Source of the DNA: an uncultured Eudoraea sp.
GTDB taxonomy: Bacteria > Bacteroidota > Bacteroidia > Flavobacteriales > Flavobacteriaceae
Direction: 5' to 3'
Assembly (NCBI GenBank): GCA_947258405.1
Contig: CAMYIE010000010.1
Span: 70,453-124,859 of the forward strand
Length of the DNA stretch: 54,407 nucleotides
Shown here piece after piece: positions 27,050-37,045 of the stretch. A model generated the notes under the pieces. It was not told where the DNA came from and did no database searches. It worked only from the letters and a program-made list of their open reading frames with translations. How positions within the stretch are numbered: the stretch's first letter is position 1; each line of letters begins with the position of its first letter. Both the position numbers and the translations under genes were made by a program.

Positions 27050-28096
27050 TCAGCGGAGTTGTTTTGATTGGAGCAAACTTTTATTTATCCTTTTTACCAG
27101 TCCCGGGCCTTCGTAGACAAAGCCTGTCCAGATTTGGATCAAATCGGCTCCGGCCTCCAGTTTTTCAATGGCATCCTCGGGCGAATGAATCCCTCCTACT
27201 CCAATAATAGCAAACTTCTTTTTGCGATTTTGCACAATGAATCGGATTACTTCGGTACTGCGTTCCCTTAGTGGCTTCCCGCTCAATCCGCCTTTCTCTT
27301 CCACCAGCATGCAATCCGATTTCAGCTCGGTTCTTGAAATGGTAGTGTTGGTAGCGATGATACCATCCAGTTCGCTCATTTCGATAATGCTGATAATATC
27401 TAGCAATTGATCTTCATTCAGATCGGGAGCGATCTTTAAGAGTATTGGCCTTTCCTTGCTATTGTACTCCCCTGCCAATTTTGAATTTTCGTGTTTTATT
27501 TCCCTGAGCAGTTGCAACAGTGGTTCTTTGTCCTGCAATTCCCGTAAACCAGGAGTATTTGGCGAGCTCACATTTACTACAAAATAATCCACATGCTGAA
27601 AAAGCGCATCAAAACAGATTAAATAATCTTTGGCAGCCATCTGGTTTGGGGTATGTTTATTCTTGCCAATATTACCCCCCACTAAAACATTCTTGTTGTC
27701 TTTTAAGCGCTCTACCGCCTCATAGACCCCTCCATTGTTAAACCCCATCCGGTTGATGATCGCCTCATCCGGGCGAAGCCTGAATAGTCGCTTTTTTGGA
27801 TTCCCTGCCTGGGCTATGGGTGTCAGCGTTCCGATTTCTATGAACCCAAAACCAAAATCGGACAATTCCTTATACAATCTTGCATCCTTATCGAAACCGG
27901 CAGCCAAACCAACAGGGTTTTTAAAGCGTAAGCCACAAACCTCTTTTTCCAGAACAGGATCTGCCACCGTGAACATTGATCTGAAGAGCGAAGACAGGCC
28001 CAGTTTCCCGGCAATTTTGATAAGTTTAAAAGAAATATGGTGTATCTGTTCCGCATCGAAAGCAAAAAGAAGCGGTCTGATAAAGGACTTATACAT
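27050..28096 (-). CDS. pyrD: Dihydroorotate dehydrogenase (quinone), class 2
   Basis: This 348-residue membrane-associated flavoenzyme oxidises dihydroorotate to orotate and passes electrons to the quinone pool in pyrimidine synthesis. The N-terminal helical extension ([20 protein letters not shown]) marks class 2. [12 protein letters not shown], the substrate loop [15 protein letters not shown] with its catalytic Ser, ATNTTISR and [20 protein letters not shown] are all present. The frame runs right to a normal C terminus. It is followed by the HMG-CoA lyase gene on the same strand. Confidence 0.96.
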   Translation of the reverse strand: MYKSFIRPLLFAFDAEQIHHISFKLIKIAGKLGLSSLFRSMFTVADPVLEKEVCGLRFKNPVGLAAGFDKDARLYKELSDFGFGFIEIGTLTPIAQAGNPKKRLFRLRPDEAIINRMGFNNGGVYEAVERLKDNKNVLVGGNIGKNKHTPNQMAAKDYLICFDALFQHVDYFVVNVSSPNTPGLRELQDKEPLLQLLREIKHENSKLAGEYNSKERPILLKIAPDLNEDQLLDIISIIEMSELDGIIATNTTISRTELKSDCMLVEEKGGLSGKPLRERSTEVIRFIVQNRKKKFAIIGVGGIHSPEDAIEKLEAGADLIQIWTGFVYEGPGLVKRINKSLLQSKQLR

Positions 28097-28188
28097 GAAA
28101 AGGTTTTTCTAGGTATAAAAATACAACTTCGACCCTAAAATAAAATCAGTCGGTTAATGGAAAAATGGTAAAAATCAAAGATAAGATA

Positions 28189-28671
28189 CTATTCCTCTTC
28201 TTCCTCTTCTAATCGAATTGGGTTGAGCGGGCGACGTGCGGCCTCCTCACAGAGCGATATATAATATGCGAATTGCTTATCGTTAAAAATCCCCAAGAGC
28301 ATTTGGTCGTATTCCACACTAAGATCGACGAGTTTGTTGTTAAGAATGGAATATTTCTTGGCGAGGTTATGCAAATCTGACTCCGTACTTTGAGGGTGCT
28401 CATTTAGTATACGACGCTGCTCTTCCTCCAGTGGTCTTCTTGCAAACTCCAACTCTGCAATCAAGGTTTCTAATCTGGTCTTCTGATCATCATTCATTTG
28501 GAATATATCGACAATAATATCGGTGTCCTGCCCTGCGATATCCAAGGTGCAGTCTTCAACCTGCGGGTAAAGCCATTGAGACACCAACAAAAATATAACC
28601 CCGGCTAAAAAGGCGTGAGATCTTTGCCCGTACATAAGACTGTTCAAAATATGTTTCTTAGGGGGTTTCAA
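28189..28671 (-). CDS. Small exported helical protein, unknown function
   Basis: The 160-residue protein has a membrane span or signal peptide near residues 17-36 (AFLAGVIFLLVSQWLYPQ) after a basic start. ATG at codon 13 would give a more standard signal peptide. The mature part is mostly charged helix and may form a coiled coil (FQMNDDQKTRLETLIAELEF), somewhat like Spy/LTxxQ periplasmic proteins but without the LTxxQ motifs. It ends in a run of glutamates produced by a CTT-type repeat on the plus strand. It lies upstream of pyrD on the same strand. No function is assigned. Confidence 0.6.
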   Translation of the reverse strand: MKPPKKHILNSLMYGQRSHAFLAGVIFLLVSQWLYPQVEDCTLDIAGQDTDIIVDIFQMNDDQKTRLETLIAELEFARRPLEEEQRRILNEHPQSTESDLHNLAKKYSILNNKLVDLSVEYDQMLLGIFNDKQFAYYISLCEEAARRPLNPIRLEEEEEE

Positions 28672-28710
28672 TAATTGTAAAAGTAAGGTTTACATTTTTC
28701 TGGTACAAAA

Positions 28711-28734
28711 AAGCCACCTGTCTCCAGATGGCTT
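28711..28734 (-). terminator. Intrinsic terminator after the second TonB receptor
   Basis: Minus-strand AAGCCATCTGGAGACAGGTGGCTT forms a stem of about 9 bp (with G-U pairs) around a short loop and is followed by TTTT. It lies 15 nt past the stop codon of the receptor gene. Confidence 0.8.
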
Positions 28735-28749
28735 TAAGTTTAAGAATTC

Positions 28750-31629
28750 TCAATTCAGTTTTAAACCAAGTCGTGCGAACAGGAACCTTCCTCCTATTCC
28801 AAATTGTTGGGATCTTCTTGACCAATCAAAACGACCAGAACTTCTATTATTTCCGCCATCTGCCAAAACTTGTGCAGCTCTGTCAGGGTATGCATCAAAC
28901 AAATTATTAGCTCCAACAGTCAGGGTAATCGCTGGGCTGAATTTATACCCCACCGAAAGATCGGTTACAAACTTGCTGCCGAAAACCTGCTGTCTGTCTA
29001 CATTGGTAGTGGCCTCGGTAACCTTTCCAAAATATACTCCTCGAAGAAAGAAAATAAACGTATCTGATGCCAGGTTGAATGTCAGATTAACCTTTGTCCT
29101 GGGCACCGCTTCTTCCAGATATACCCTGCTGTCTTCTGGAAAATAAGTATCTACCAGGCCAGCGTCTTCCAGAACCTGCGAGGCTTTGATATCTCCCACC
29201 CTTCTGGTTTGTGAGAATGTAGCTGCAAAATCGCTGTTTAGTCTCCAACCATCCCAGAGGGTCGTTCTATGAGTAATTACAATATCTAATCCCTTAGATT
29301 CGGTATCTATGGCATTCGCAAAGAACGCTGCCCTGGAGGCATTTGCCTGCCTGAGAAGGTTATCGAGTTCACTTCCCGTTCCTGGGCCGGCAAACTGACC
29401 AGTAAATACGACACGGTCATCTATCTTAATAAAATAGCCGTCGACCGTTAAAGTCAGGTTTGCCGCAGGAATACTGCCGGTAAAGCCAAGGCTAACGCTC
29501 GACGAAGTTTCCTCTTTAAGCTGAGGAATTCCCAGGAGGGCTGCGGCCCTGCTATCGTTGGCAAAGGTACCCACTTCCTGAGGATTACCATCCTGATCAA
29601 AAATCGTGGAAGTCGAGTTAAAATTGATCTGGTGCAGGGAAGGTGCCCTGAAACCAGTATTTACCGCACCGCGGAAATTGAAATCATCCGTCACTTTCAC
29701 ACGAGTGGCCACTTTAAAATTGATCGTTGAACCAAAATCACTGTAGTTTTCAAACCGCGTTGCAAAACTCGCAAGGAATCGCTCTGAGAAATCTGCTTCG
29801 ACATCAAAATATCCGGCGATACTGCTCCTATTCCTCGAAAGTTCATTGGTTGGACTAAATCCAGGGAATACCTGCGAACCACCCGGTCTTGCAGCTCCAA
29901 AAAAGTCTTCCGAAGGTTGCTGAGTAGACAAAGTGATCACCTCTCCTGCCGCAGTATATTGAGCATAAGACGCTTCTTCACCTGCGACAATCTCATAGCG
30001 CTCCTGCCTGTATTCTGCTCCAAATGCAATATTCAGCCCTGAGAGCACATCGTCGAAGAATTGTGCGATGTCGAGATTGGTGGTATTCTGAGAAAATGAA
30101 AAACCTCCTGCATCAAAGGTGGTGGGTGAAGCGCTCTGCAGGGATGCGTTAAATGTGTTACCTATGGTGTATAAAAAACTATTCTTTCCATAAGCATTAC
30201 TGAAATCTACACTCCAATCGCCAACGATACCCCGAATACCTATGGCTATCGACTGATCCTTTATGTTCGAATTAATTTCCGGCAAGAATCCATTGAAATA
30301 AGCCGGTGTAAAGGTCCTGCTTTGATTGGGTAATCTATAGAAACCGGCAGAGTTACCTGTTCTTGAGCTGATTCCGGCAAAGGAGTAAATTTCTGTTCCT
30401 TCATCGTCAAGGGGCAAGCCGAAATTTGCAAATAACCGGCCGGCACGAAGTGCGGACTGACCTACTCTCATATTAAAATCGCTTCGCGCCAGTCCACGGG
30501 CACTAAGCTCAGATTGCGTGTCATCTGCTGATAATATTGGCTGTAGCTCATCTTTCGTGGTCGCGCCCATAAGATCAATTCCCGCTGCATTGGCATAGAA
30601 AAGAACATCGGTCACATCGTCATCCAGGAGATCGACTAAGTCAGCCCCATCTGCCGCAGCAAATCGCTCTACCCGATTGTAGAGATTGAAGACATCACCT
30701 TCCCATTCCTTCATTCTACTATAATCCTGACGTACATCAAAATCACCACCCAGCGTAAAATATCCTCCCCTGTCACCTAACGCAAGTCCGTAATTTGCAG
30801 CTATGTTGGTTGTTTCCCCATCGGAACCACCAGTCTGACTATTGGAATTTTTAGAAAAATGAGCGCCGGTGGTAACCGTTGTGGTGAGCTCATTAACAGA
30901 TTTGTTGAGTACGATATTAATAACCCCTGCGATGGCATCAGAACCGTACTGAGCAGCAGCGCCATCTCTCAACACTTCAATACGCTGAATGGCCGCTGCT
31001 GGTATGGCATTAAGATCGGTACCAACACTTCCTCTACCAAAGGTCCCATTCACATTAACAAGAGAAGAAGTATGCCTTCTTTTCCCATTAATCAAAACCA
31101 ATACCTGGTCCGGGCCCAGGCCTCTCAGAGAAGCGGGGTCAATATGATCTGTACCATCCGAAATTGTTTGTGTATTGGAGGTAAATGAGGGTGCAACATA
31201 ATTCAATATTTGATTCAGGTTTACCTGAGGAGCAACCTCTGTGAGTTCCTTAATATCGATCACATCTACAGGGACTGTGCTTTCCGTAGCGGTACGGTTT
31301 GGATTCCTGGAACCGATGATTATGGCCTCTGTTAGTGCCACTCCTGCCACCAGGCTGATGTTCATAACTGAGCTTTCTACCTGCACCTCTTTAGGCTGAA
31401 AACCAATATAAGAAACAACAAGAATGTCGCCCATATTGGCATCAATAATAAATTTCCCGTCAAAATCTGTAGTGGTTCCGGTGCTGGTGCCCTTTATTAG
31501 CACCGTAGCCCCAATTAAGGGAGCGCCTTCCTGATCTGTAATAGTTCCTGAAACCTGGGCTTGTAGCAACCCAATGGAAGCAAAAAACAGTAATCCGACA
31601 ATACTCAATAACCGTTTCATAGTGTTCAT
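28750..31629 (-). CDS. TonB-dependent receptor with carboxypeptidase-like N-terminal domain
   Basis: This 959-residue outer-membrane receptor starts with a signal peptide ([19 protein letters not shown]). A carboxypeptidase-regulatory-like domain follows ([20 protein letters not shown] at about 27-46), then the plug ([14 protein letters not shown], then [17 protein letters not shown] and [19 protein letters not shown]). The barrel has an aromatic-rich C-terminal strand. The plug pattern belongs to the large group of iron-complex or peptide/carbohydrate receptors, and no SusD partner is encoded next to it. That argues against a classical SusC glycan-uptake pair. ATG 31629 and the ATG at codon 4 are both possible. 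A good terminator follows. The ligand is unknown. Confidence 0.9.
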   Translation of the reverse strand: MNTMKRLLSIVGLLFFASIGLLQAQVSGTITDQEGAPLIGATVLIKGTSTGTTTDFDGKFIIDANMGDILVVSYIGFQPKEVQVESSVMNISLVAGVALTEAIIIGSRNPNRTATESTVPVDVIDIKELTEVAPQVNLNQILNYVAPSFTSNTQTISDGTDHIDPASLRGLGPDQVLVLINGKRRHTSSLVNVNGTFGRGSVGTDLNAIPAAAIQRIEVLRDGAAAQYGSDAIAGVINIVLNKSVNELTTTVTTGAHFSKNSNSQTGGSDGETTNIAANYGLALGDRGGYFTLGGDFDVRQDYSRMKEWEGDVFNLYNRVERFAAADGADLVDLLDDDVTDVLFYANAAGIDLMGATTKDELQPILSADDTQSELSARGLARSDFNMRVGQSALRAGRLFANFGLPLDDEGTEIYSFAGISSRTGNSAGFYRLPNQSRTFTPAYFNGFLPEINSNIKDQSIAIGIRGIVGDWSVDFSNAYGKNSFLYTIGNTFNASLQSASPTTFDAGGFSFSQNTTNLDIAQFFDDVLSGLNIAFGAEYRQERYEIVAGEEASYAQYTAAGEVITLSTQQPSEDFFGAARPGGSQVFPGFSPTNELSRNRSSIAGYFDVEADFSERFLASFATRFENYSDFGSTINFKVATRVKVTDDFNFRGAVNTGFRAPSLHQINFNSTSTIFDQDGNPQEVGTFANDSRAAALLGIPQLKEETSSSVSLGFTGSIPAANLTLTVDGYFIKIDDRVVFTGQFAGPGTGSELDNLLRQANASRAAFFANAIDTESKGLDIVITHRTTLWDGWRLNSDFAATFSQTRRVGDIKASQVLEDAGLVDTYFPEDSRVYLEEAVPRTKVNLTFNLASDTFIFFLRGVYFGKVTEATTNVDRQQVFGSKFVTDLSVGYKFSPAITLTVGANNLFDAYPDRAAQVLADGGNNRSSGRFDWSRRSQQFGIGGRFLFARLGLKLN

Positions 31630-31733
31630 GTTTATGTTGTTCTATAGAAAGATAAACAATTAAAGTGTGTACTAGCGGTGATTCTTTTAGTTTCTTTGGT
31701 AATATCTTCCACCTAATTTCGGCCTTCAAACGA

Positions 31734-31764
31734 TTTGACGCTTCCCTTGAAAGCCTTATTTTTG
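31734..31764 (+). promoter_or_regulatory. Consensus Bacteroidota promoter for pepT
   Basis: TTTG at 31734-31737, exactly 19 nt, then TATTTTTG at 31757-31764 give a complete match to the TTTG/TAnnTTTG consensus. The pepT ATG follows 19 nt later. Confidence 0.75.
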
Positions 31765-31783
31765 ATAATTATGTCATAGAACC

Positions 31784-33019
31784 ATGAAAAAAATAATTGA
31801 CAGGTTTGTGTCGTATGTTACCATAGACACCCAAAGTGATCCTGCTTCCGAATCTACCCCCAGTACAGAAAAACAGTGGATCCTGGCCAGAAAACTTGCC
31901 CATGAACTGGACCAAATGGGTATGAGTGAAGTGAGCATAGATGATAACGGTTATATCATGGCGACCTTGCCCTCCAACACCGATCAGGAGGTGCCTGTGA
32001 TAGGCTTTATAGCCCATTATGATACATCCCCTGATTTTAGCGGTACTAATGTGAAACCTAGAATTATCGAAAACTATGATGGTGGTGATATCACACTAAA
32101 TAAATCAAAAAATATTGTCCTCTCCCCTGATTATTTTGAAGACCTGAAGTTATATGAGGGTCAGACCCTGATCGTAACAGACGGTACCACACTTCTCGGA
32201 GCAGATGACAAGGCTGGTATTACCGAAATCATGGCCGCTATGGATCACCTTATTCAACATCCGGAAATAAAACATGGGAAGATAAGGGTAGGATTTACTC
32301 CTGATGAAGAGATAGGACGAGGGGCTCATAAATTCGATGTGGATAAATTTGGGGCCAAATGGGCCTACACCATGGACGGCAGCCAGGTGGGAGAACTCGA
32401 ATACGAGAATTTTAATGCTGCGCACGCATTAGTAAGTACAAAGGGGAAAAGTGTTCATCCGGGATCTGCCAAAGGAAAGTTGGTAAACGCAATTGGGGTA
32501 CTGAATGAATTTATGACTGCGCTTCCCAAAAAAGAAGTACCTGAAAACACAGAAGGCAGGGAAGGTTTTTACCATATTTATAAAATAAAAGGTGAGATCG
32601 AAGCAGGAGAACTGGAAATGATTATCCGAGACCATGATCTGGAGGAGTTTAAAAAAAGAAAGGAATTCCTGATGGGACTTGGTGAGCAACTAAATAAAAA
32701 ATATCCCGGGGCCATAGAGGTAGAGATTAAGGACCAGTACTTCAATATGAGGGAAAAGATCGAACCTGTTTTTCATATAGTCGACATTGCCCGGAAAGCT
32801 ATGGAAGCATTACAAATAGAGCCTATCATAACGCCTATTCGTGGCGGAACAGACGGTTCTCAGCTGAGCTATATGGGATTACCCTGCCCCAATATTTTTG
32901 CCGGAGGACACAATTTTCACGGTAAATATGAATATGTGCCGGTGGAAAGTATGGAGAAAGCTATGGCGGTAATCCTGAAAATTTGTGAACTAACTGCCAC
33001 TCATGATTTTAAGAACTGA
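31784..33019 (+). CDS. pepT: Peptidase T (tripeptide aminopeptidase)
   Basis: The 411-residue M20B zinc peptidase removes N-terminal residues from tripeptides in the cytosol. GFIAHYDTSPDFSG holds the first zinc His and the catalytic Asp. LLGADDKAG supplies the bridging Asp, FTPDEEIGRGAHKFD the Glu pair and zinc ligand, and CPNIFAGGHNFHGKYE the last zinc His. The dimerisation insert is present and the length fits PepT exactly. A consensus promoter lies just upstream. The YdeI-like gene begins 3 nt after its stop codon, so the two are co-transcribed. Confidence 0.95.
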   Translation: MKKIIDRFVSYVTIDTQSDPASESTPSTEKQWILARKLAHELDQMGMSEVSIDDNGYIMATLPSNTDQEVPVIGFIAHYDTSPDFSGTNVKPRIIENYDGGDITLNKSKNIVLSPDYFEDLKLYEGQTLIVTDGTTLLGADDKAGITEIMAAMDHLIQHPEIKHGKIRVGFTPDEEIGRGAHKFDVDKFGAKWAYTMDGSQVGELEYENFNAAHALVSTKGKSVHPGSAKGKLVNAIGVLNEFMTALPKKEVPENTEGREGFYHIYKIKGEIEAGELEMIIRDHDLEEFKKRKEFLMGLGEQLNKKYPGAIEVEIKDQYFNMREKIEPVFHIVDIARKAMEALQIEPIITPIRGGTDGSQLSYMGLPCPNIFAGGHNFHGKYEYVPVESMEKAMAVILKICELTATHDFKN

Positions 33020-33022
33020 GCC

Positions 33023-33610
33023 ATGGGAAAAGCAGATGCGTATTTTGAAAAAGACCACAATTTTAAGGAAGGTATTGCCTTGCTTAGAGAGCTGGCAGTT
33101 GGCACAGAATTAAAGGAGGCTATAAAATGGGGCGCTCCGGTGTATACGATCGGGAATAAAAATGTCCTCGGCATCATGTCCTTTAAAAACCATTTTGGAC
33201 TTTGGTTTTTCAATGGAGTGTATCTGAGCGATCCAAACGGTGTTTTAGAAAATGCTCAGGAGGGAAAAACCAAAGCAATGCGGCATTGGAAGTTTAGTTC
33301 TGTTGATGAAATCGACCCTGAGTGGGTGCTAAAATATTTGAAAGAGGCTATCGAAAATCAAAAAAAAGGGCTTATGGTGAAACCCGAAATAAAAAAAGAC
33401 ACCAAAATACCATTGTTATTGAAGGAAGCCTTAGATCAGAGTGAAACTCTCAAAGAGAAATTCATGGGGCTAAGCCCTTATAAGCAAGGAGAATATTGTG
33501 AATATATCGAATCGGCCAAACAGGAAAAGACCAAAATATCGAGAATGGAGAAAATCCTCCCGATGATACAGCATGGGATCGGTATTAACGACAAGTACCG
33601 TAAAAACTGA
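33023..33610 (+). CDS. YdeI/DUF1801-like protein
   Basis: The 195-residue cytosolic protein combines a DUF1801-type N-terminal domain (ELKEAIKWGAPVYTIGNKNV near residue 29, then FGLWFFNGVYL) with a YdeI/OmpD-associated C-terminal helical domain (SPYKQGEYCEYIESAKQEKT near 152, usually followed by R-x-KI). YdeI relatives have been linked to resistance to cationic peptides or bacteriocins in enterobacteria, but the link has not been shown for Bacteroidota. It begins 3 nt after pepT and shares its transcript. It converges on the oxidoreductase gene. Confidence 0.8.
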   Translation: MGKADAYFEKDHNFKEGIALLRELAVGTELKEAIKWGAPVYTIGNKNVLGIMSFKNHFGLWFFNGVYLSDPNGVLENAQEGKTKAMRHWKFSSVDEIDPEWVLKYLKEAIENQKKGLMVKPEIKKDTKIPLLLKEALDQSETLKEKFMGLSPYKQGEYCEYIESAKQEKTKISRMEKILPMIQHGIGINDKYRKN

Positions 33611-33643
33611 ACGGACCAGGAAATAGGGAATCAATAAGATTCT

Positions 33644-34990
33644 TTATATACCGGGCAACTTCCAACCATTGTGATATCGGGCTTTCGCAAAGGTATTTGC
33701 ATCTTGTTCAGAAAAACTATTATTGTCTTTTATCCATTTAACCTTAGAACCCGTTTTGTAGGCAACGTTCCCCATATGACAAACCAATGCAGCGTCGTAA
33801 CCTACCTGGATCGGAGCATTCAGGGAATTTGTATCCCGGCTTTTAACCGCTCCGATAAAATTCTCTGTGTGCAAGTCTAATCCGCTACCAGCATCCTCTT
33901 GCAGAGGCACTGCCTCCATTCTTGGCATCCTTTCTTTTCCCCATCCTTGAAATTCGTTCTCGGGGATCACTTCCCAACCCTTTCGATCGAGAACCAGAGT
34001 ACCGTTGTTACCGATAAAAGCTATACCGTGATCTCGTCCGTAATTTCCACCATCTATTCCCGTAGCATGCTCCCAAAGGATCGCAAACTTGTCGTATTCG
34101 AAAATGGTTTGCAGAGTATCGGGAGTTTCTGATGCATCGTTCGGATATGCGAATTTCCCGCCGGTTGCCAATACTGAATTAGGAATTCCCGCCTTAAGCC
34201 CGTAGAGCGCATAATCGATCAAATGAACGCCCCAATCCGTCATAAGTCCCCCGGCATAGTCCCAGTACCATCTGAAATTAAAGTGAAAACGGTTTGGATT
34301 GAAGGCCCTTTTAGGGGCCGGACCTAGCCACATGTCGTAATCTACCCCTTCAGGAATGGGGCCATCAGGCTTTTGCTCCACAGGCATCATCCACCCCTGG
34401 TAGGCCCAGGCTTTGGCCAACCTAATTTCTCCTAAGGCCCCGGAGTGAACAAAATCAATCGCTTTTACAAAATGCGGCTGACTCCTTTGCCATTGGCCGA
34501 TCTGAACGATCTGACTACTTTGATTTACCTGCTGCTTTATAATGTCGCATTCCTGAATGGAATTGGCCAGGGGTTTTTCACAATAAACGTCCTTCCCGGC
34601 ATCTAGTGAGTCGCATAGTTGAAGGCAATGCCAGTGATCGGGCGTGCCGATGATCACCACATCGATATCCTTTTGTTCCAGCATCCTTCGATAATCCTTA
34701 TACCAGCGAGGTTTTTTTAATCCGTTTTCTACCAGTTCCCCACTTCGCTTTGCCAACACTCTATCATCCACATCACAAAGGGCTGCTAATTCTACCTCCG
34801 GTTGTTTGAGCATCGATACAAGATTGCTAAATCCCATCCCATTGCACCCTATTACTCCCAGCAGTATTTTATCATTAGGGCCGATCCGTTTTCTGGTATT
34901 GGCAAGCAGCTCTGTTGATATGCCCCCCATCAATCCCATGCCAGCTGCCCCATAACTAAATGATCTGATAAATTTTCTGCGCGTAGACAT
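33644..34990 (-). CDS. Tat-exported Gfo/Idh/MocA-family oxidoreductase
   Basis: This 448-residue protein starts with a twin-arginine signal (MSTRRKFIRSFSYGAAGMG), so it should be exported folded with its cofactor. The NAD(P)-binding Rossmann motif ILLGVIGCNGMGFSN follows, then IIGTPDHWHCLQLCDSL and the YCEKPLANS motif with the catalytic lysine. The C-terminal sheet (MTDWGVHLIDYALYG) binds substrate. Such exported enzymes are frequent in Bacteroidota and some act on glycosides or sugar alcohols. The substrate here is unknown, and no glycan-use genes lie next to it. It is the last gene before the yajC terminator on the same strand. Confidence 0.9.
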   Translation of the reverse strand: MSTRRKFIRSFSYGAAGMGLMGGISTELLANTRKRIGPNDKILLGVIGCNGMGFSNLVSMLKQPEVELAALCDVDDRVLAKRSGELVENGLKKPRWYKDYRRMLEQKDIDVVIIGTPDHWHCLQLCDSLDAGKDVYCEKPLANSIQECDIIKQQVNQSSQIVQIGQWQRSQPHFVKAIDFVHSGALGEIRLAKAWAYQGWMMPVEQKPDGPIPEGVDYDMWLGPAPKRAFNPNRFHFNFRWYWDYAGGLMTDWGVHLIDYALYGLKAGIPNSVLATGGKFAYPNDASETPDTLQTIFEYDKFAILWEHATGIDGGNYGRDHGIAFIGNNGTLVLDRKGWEVIPENEFQGWGKERMPRMEAVPLQEDAGSGLDLHTENFIGAVKSRDTNSLNAPIQVGYDAALVCHMGNVAYKTGSKVKWIKDNNSFSEQDANTFAKARYHNGWKLPGI

Positions 34991-35047
34991 TTCTTGGCAT
35001 TCCTGATTATCACAGGAAGATACCTACTTTTTAGGAGGAATAAAAAA

Positions 35048-35070
35048 AAACGCCGGACATGCCGGCGTTT
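35048..35070 (-). terminator. Intrinsic terminator after yajC
   Basis: The core CGCCGGACATGCCGGCG (35051-35067) forms a 6-bp GC stem. On the minus strand it is followed by a long T-run, 22 nt after the yajC stop codon. It separates the nusB/DUF1573/yajC unit from the oxidoreductase gene. Confidence 0.88.
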
Positions 35071-35091
35071 GTATCGATCTGCAAAAGAAGT

Positions 35092-35379
35092 CTATTTCTC
35101 TTTTGCGGCAGAAAGTTTTTTACTCATTTCCATCGAGATTGCCGACCTGTCGAATTTAAGCCTTCCAGCCATAGTCTCGATAATACAAGAACTGTCCTTA
35201 TCGTTTAAATCGACTACTTTTCCATAAAGGCCGCTCTTGGTAACGATCTTATCTCCTTTTTTTAAGCTTTCTCCAAATCTTTTCTCATCCTTCTGACGTT
35301 TCATCTGCGGACGTATCATAAAGAGATACGCCACCAGGAAGATCAGTATTAAGGGAAGAAATTGTCCTAAATCGCCCAT
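35092..35379 (-). CDS. yajC: Preprotein translocase subunit YajC
   Basis: The 95-residue protein has one N-terminal membrane span (LPLILIFLVAYLFMIRPQ, about 8-25) followed by the KRQKDEKRFGESLKKGDKIV and SGLYGKVVDL cytosolic domain, which is the YajC pattern. YajC binds SecDF and AcrB-type pumps and helps Sec export. It is the third gene of the minus-strand set NusB, DUF1573, YajC, an order seen in other flavobacteria. The gap from the DUF1573 gene is 22 nt. Confidence 0.93.
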   Translation of the reverse strand: MGDLGQFLPLILIFLVAYLFMIRPQMKRQKDEKRFGESLKKGDKIVTKSGLYGKVVDLNDKDSSCIIETMAGRLKFDRSAISMEMSKKLSAAKEK

Positions 35380-35401
35380 ATATTGGTTCTCTGTATAAAA
35401 T

Positions 35402-35887
35402 TTAGTTGGCGGTTGGTCCTACTGCTGAAACGGCCTGACCATCTTTAGGAGTAACAAATGCCTTTATTCTGAGCAGCTCTGTCTTCATCTCAGTATTAGC
35501 GGTAACTGTAACCGTCTTGATGACCTGATTCTGACCCGACCCGTTAAACTTGACCGTTAATTCTCCGGTTTCTCCGGGAGCAATCGCTGTATTTTTTGGA
35601 TATTCGGGAACAGTACATCCACAGCTGCTTTTCGCATCTGTGATGATTAAAGGTGCATTTCCAGTATTGGTAAACCTGAATATGGTTTCCTGCGGGGAAC
35701 CGTTTACGATGGTTCCGAAGTCGTGCTCACGCTTTTCAAAAGTCATCACAGGTAAATTTTTACTCTGTGCATCCCTATCGGCTGCTAATTCAACTTTATC
35801 TGCATCTACTTTGCTGGATGCTTTTTCTTTACAAGAATATGTGGCTGCTATGGCCACCATTGAAAAAAACAATACAATTCTCTTCAT
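35402..35887 (-). CDS. DUF1573 lipoprotein
   Basis: The 161-residue protein starts with a lipoprotein signal; the lipobox ATYSC puts the lipidated Cys at residue 19. The mature part has one DUF1573 domain of Ig/ASH-like fold: FEKREHDFGTIVNGSPQ, then FRFTNTGNAPLIITDAKSSC and GCTVPEYPKNTAIAPGE. It probably faces the periplasm. DUF1573 proteins are abundant in Bacteroidota and their function is unsettled. It lies 46 nt after nusB and 22 nt before yajC, so it belongs to the same transcript. Confidence 0.88.
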   Translation of the reverse strand: MKRIVLFFSMVAIAATYSCKEKASSKVDADKVELAADRDAQSKNLPVMTFEKREHDFGTIVNGSPQETIFRFTNTGNAPLIITDAKSSCGCTVPEYPKNTAIAPGETGELTVKFNGSGQNQVIKTVTVTANTEMKTELLRIKAFVTPKDGQAVSAVGPTAN

Positions 35888-35933
35888 TATAACATAAATT
35901 TATTAATTCGACCCAAAATTAAACAATATTTGC

Positions 35934-36881
35934 TTATAATAATCCACGGCCTGATTTTTTAAGTTTTCCTTCCGATTTATATTCCTTCACCAATTTATCC
36001 AGGATGCCATTAATAAAGATGCTGCTCTTTGGTGTAGAATACTCCTTGGCAATTTCGAGATATTCATTGATGGTGACCCGTTCGGGTATGGAAGGAAAGT
36101 ATAAAAGTTCACAGATGGCCATCTTAAGCAGGATTGCATCAACATCTGCTATCCGGTCTTTGTCCCAATTCGGAGTTTTTCCTTCGATCTCTTTCACCAA
36201 TTCGGAATTCTTTAAAAGCGTTTTCGAAAGCAACTTCTTAGCAAATAGTAAATCCTCTTTATCCTTAAGTAACCTTGGCAGGAAAAAATCATCGGTTTGA
36301 TCTTCATTAACCTTGCGCAGAAGTTTCAGTACGAAGGTATTCACCAGTGGAATATCATCTACCCATGTGAGCTTATCATCTTCGAAATATTCATAGAGTT
36401 TATCATTAGGGGCGATAACTTCTTTAAAAAGATCTATGATCAGGTTTTTGTCGGCCTCATATCCATTTTCATCTGACAGCATAAAATCACTATAAATCTT
36501 ATGTTTCACGATTTCTTTATAAAGTATCTTTACATATTCCTCGTTCAGGTACCAGTTCTTCAGCTTGCGCTGATCCATTTCAGCTCCTAGCTTTTCATTC
36601 TTTACGATTTGTAGCAGGAGTCTGTTATTGAGAAACTTTTCCTTGTTAGGGTATAGGTCATCGGGAGTTGACAAATAGGTTTGGGCCGAATGGGCCACAT
36701 GGGTGGTAGCCAGCTGATGCAACTCCCTAAAGAGTCCCATCACCAAGAGGTAAAGCACATAAGTATTATCTATACTTACCTTTAGAAATTTTTCCTGCTT
36801 ATCCAGAGATTCCTCTTTAGATAAGACCAGTGCATAAATACACTGCATTACTTTAACCCGGATTTGCCTTCTGGTGAGCAT
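35934..36881 (-). CDS. nusB: Transcription antitermination factor NusB (long Bacteroidota form)
   Basis: NusB with NusE (S10) binds BoxA RNA and supports antitermination of rRNA transcription. The recognisable NusB all-helical domain lies at the C-terminal end of this 315-residue protein: DRIADVDAILLKMAICELLY, then IPERVTINEYLEIAKEYSTP and FINGILDKL. The N terminus opens LTRRQIRVKVMQCIYALVLS, also NusB-like, so the conserved core seems split by a long insertion of about 150 residues (roughly 40-200). Typical NusB is 130-160 residues. The long form is usual in this group. The gene is divergent from the MsbA-like gene. Confidence 0.88.
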   Translation of the reverse strand: MLTRRQIRVKVMQCIYALVLSKEESLDKQEKFLKVSIDNTYVLYLLVMGLFRELHQLATTHVAHSAQTYLSTPDDLYPNKEKFLNNRLLLQIVKNEKLGAEMDQRKLKNWYLNEEYVKILYKEIVKHKIYSDFMLSDENGYEADKNLIIDLFKEVIAPNDKLYEYFEDDKLTWVDDIPLVNTFVLKLLRKVNEDQTDDFFLPRLLKDKEDLLFAKKLLSKTLLKNSELVKEIEGKTPNWDKDRIADVDAILLKMAICELLYFPSIPERVTINEYLEIAKEYSTPKSSIFINGILDKLVKEYKSEGKLKKSGRGLL

Positions 36882-37005
36882 GTAAAAGAACAGATTTATT
36901 CAGAATTCTCGATAGGGCAAAAGTACGAATCTAATCTAAACTACGAGTTAGCCTTAGGTCATCTATCTTATAAATTCTCTAACATATGGTTTAAAGCCAA
37001 ACTGC

Positions 37006-37013
37006 TATATTTG
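37006..37013 (+). promoter_or_regulatory. -7 promoter element for the MsbA-like gene
   Basis: TATATTTG is an exact TAnnTTTG, 32 nt before the ATG at 37046. No TTTG sits at the ideal -33 spacing. Confidence 0.5.
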
Positions 37014-37045
37014 CGACCGTTGCTTAGACCTAGCATTTCCATTGA

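Noticed and set aside
28195-28212. CTT-rich simple repeat as a phase-variable tract
   Set aside because: It encodes the poly-glutamate tail of the small exported protein and is a triplet-type repeat, so length change would not shift the frame.
28750-31629. SusC of a polysaccharide utilisation locus
   Set aside because: There is no SusD gene and no glycoside hydrolase beside it, and the plug pattern fits the broader TonB receptor group.
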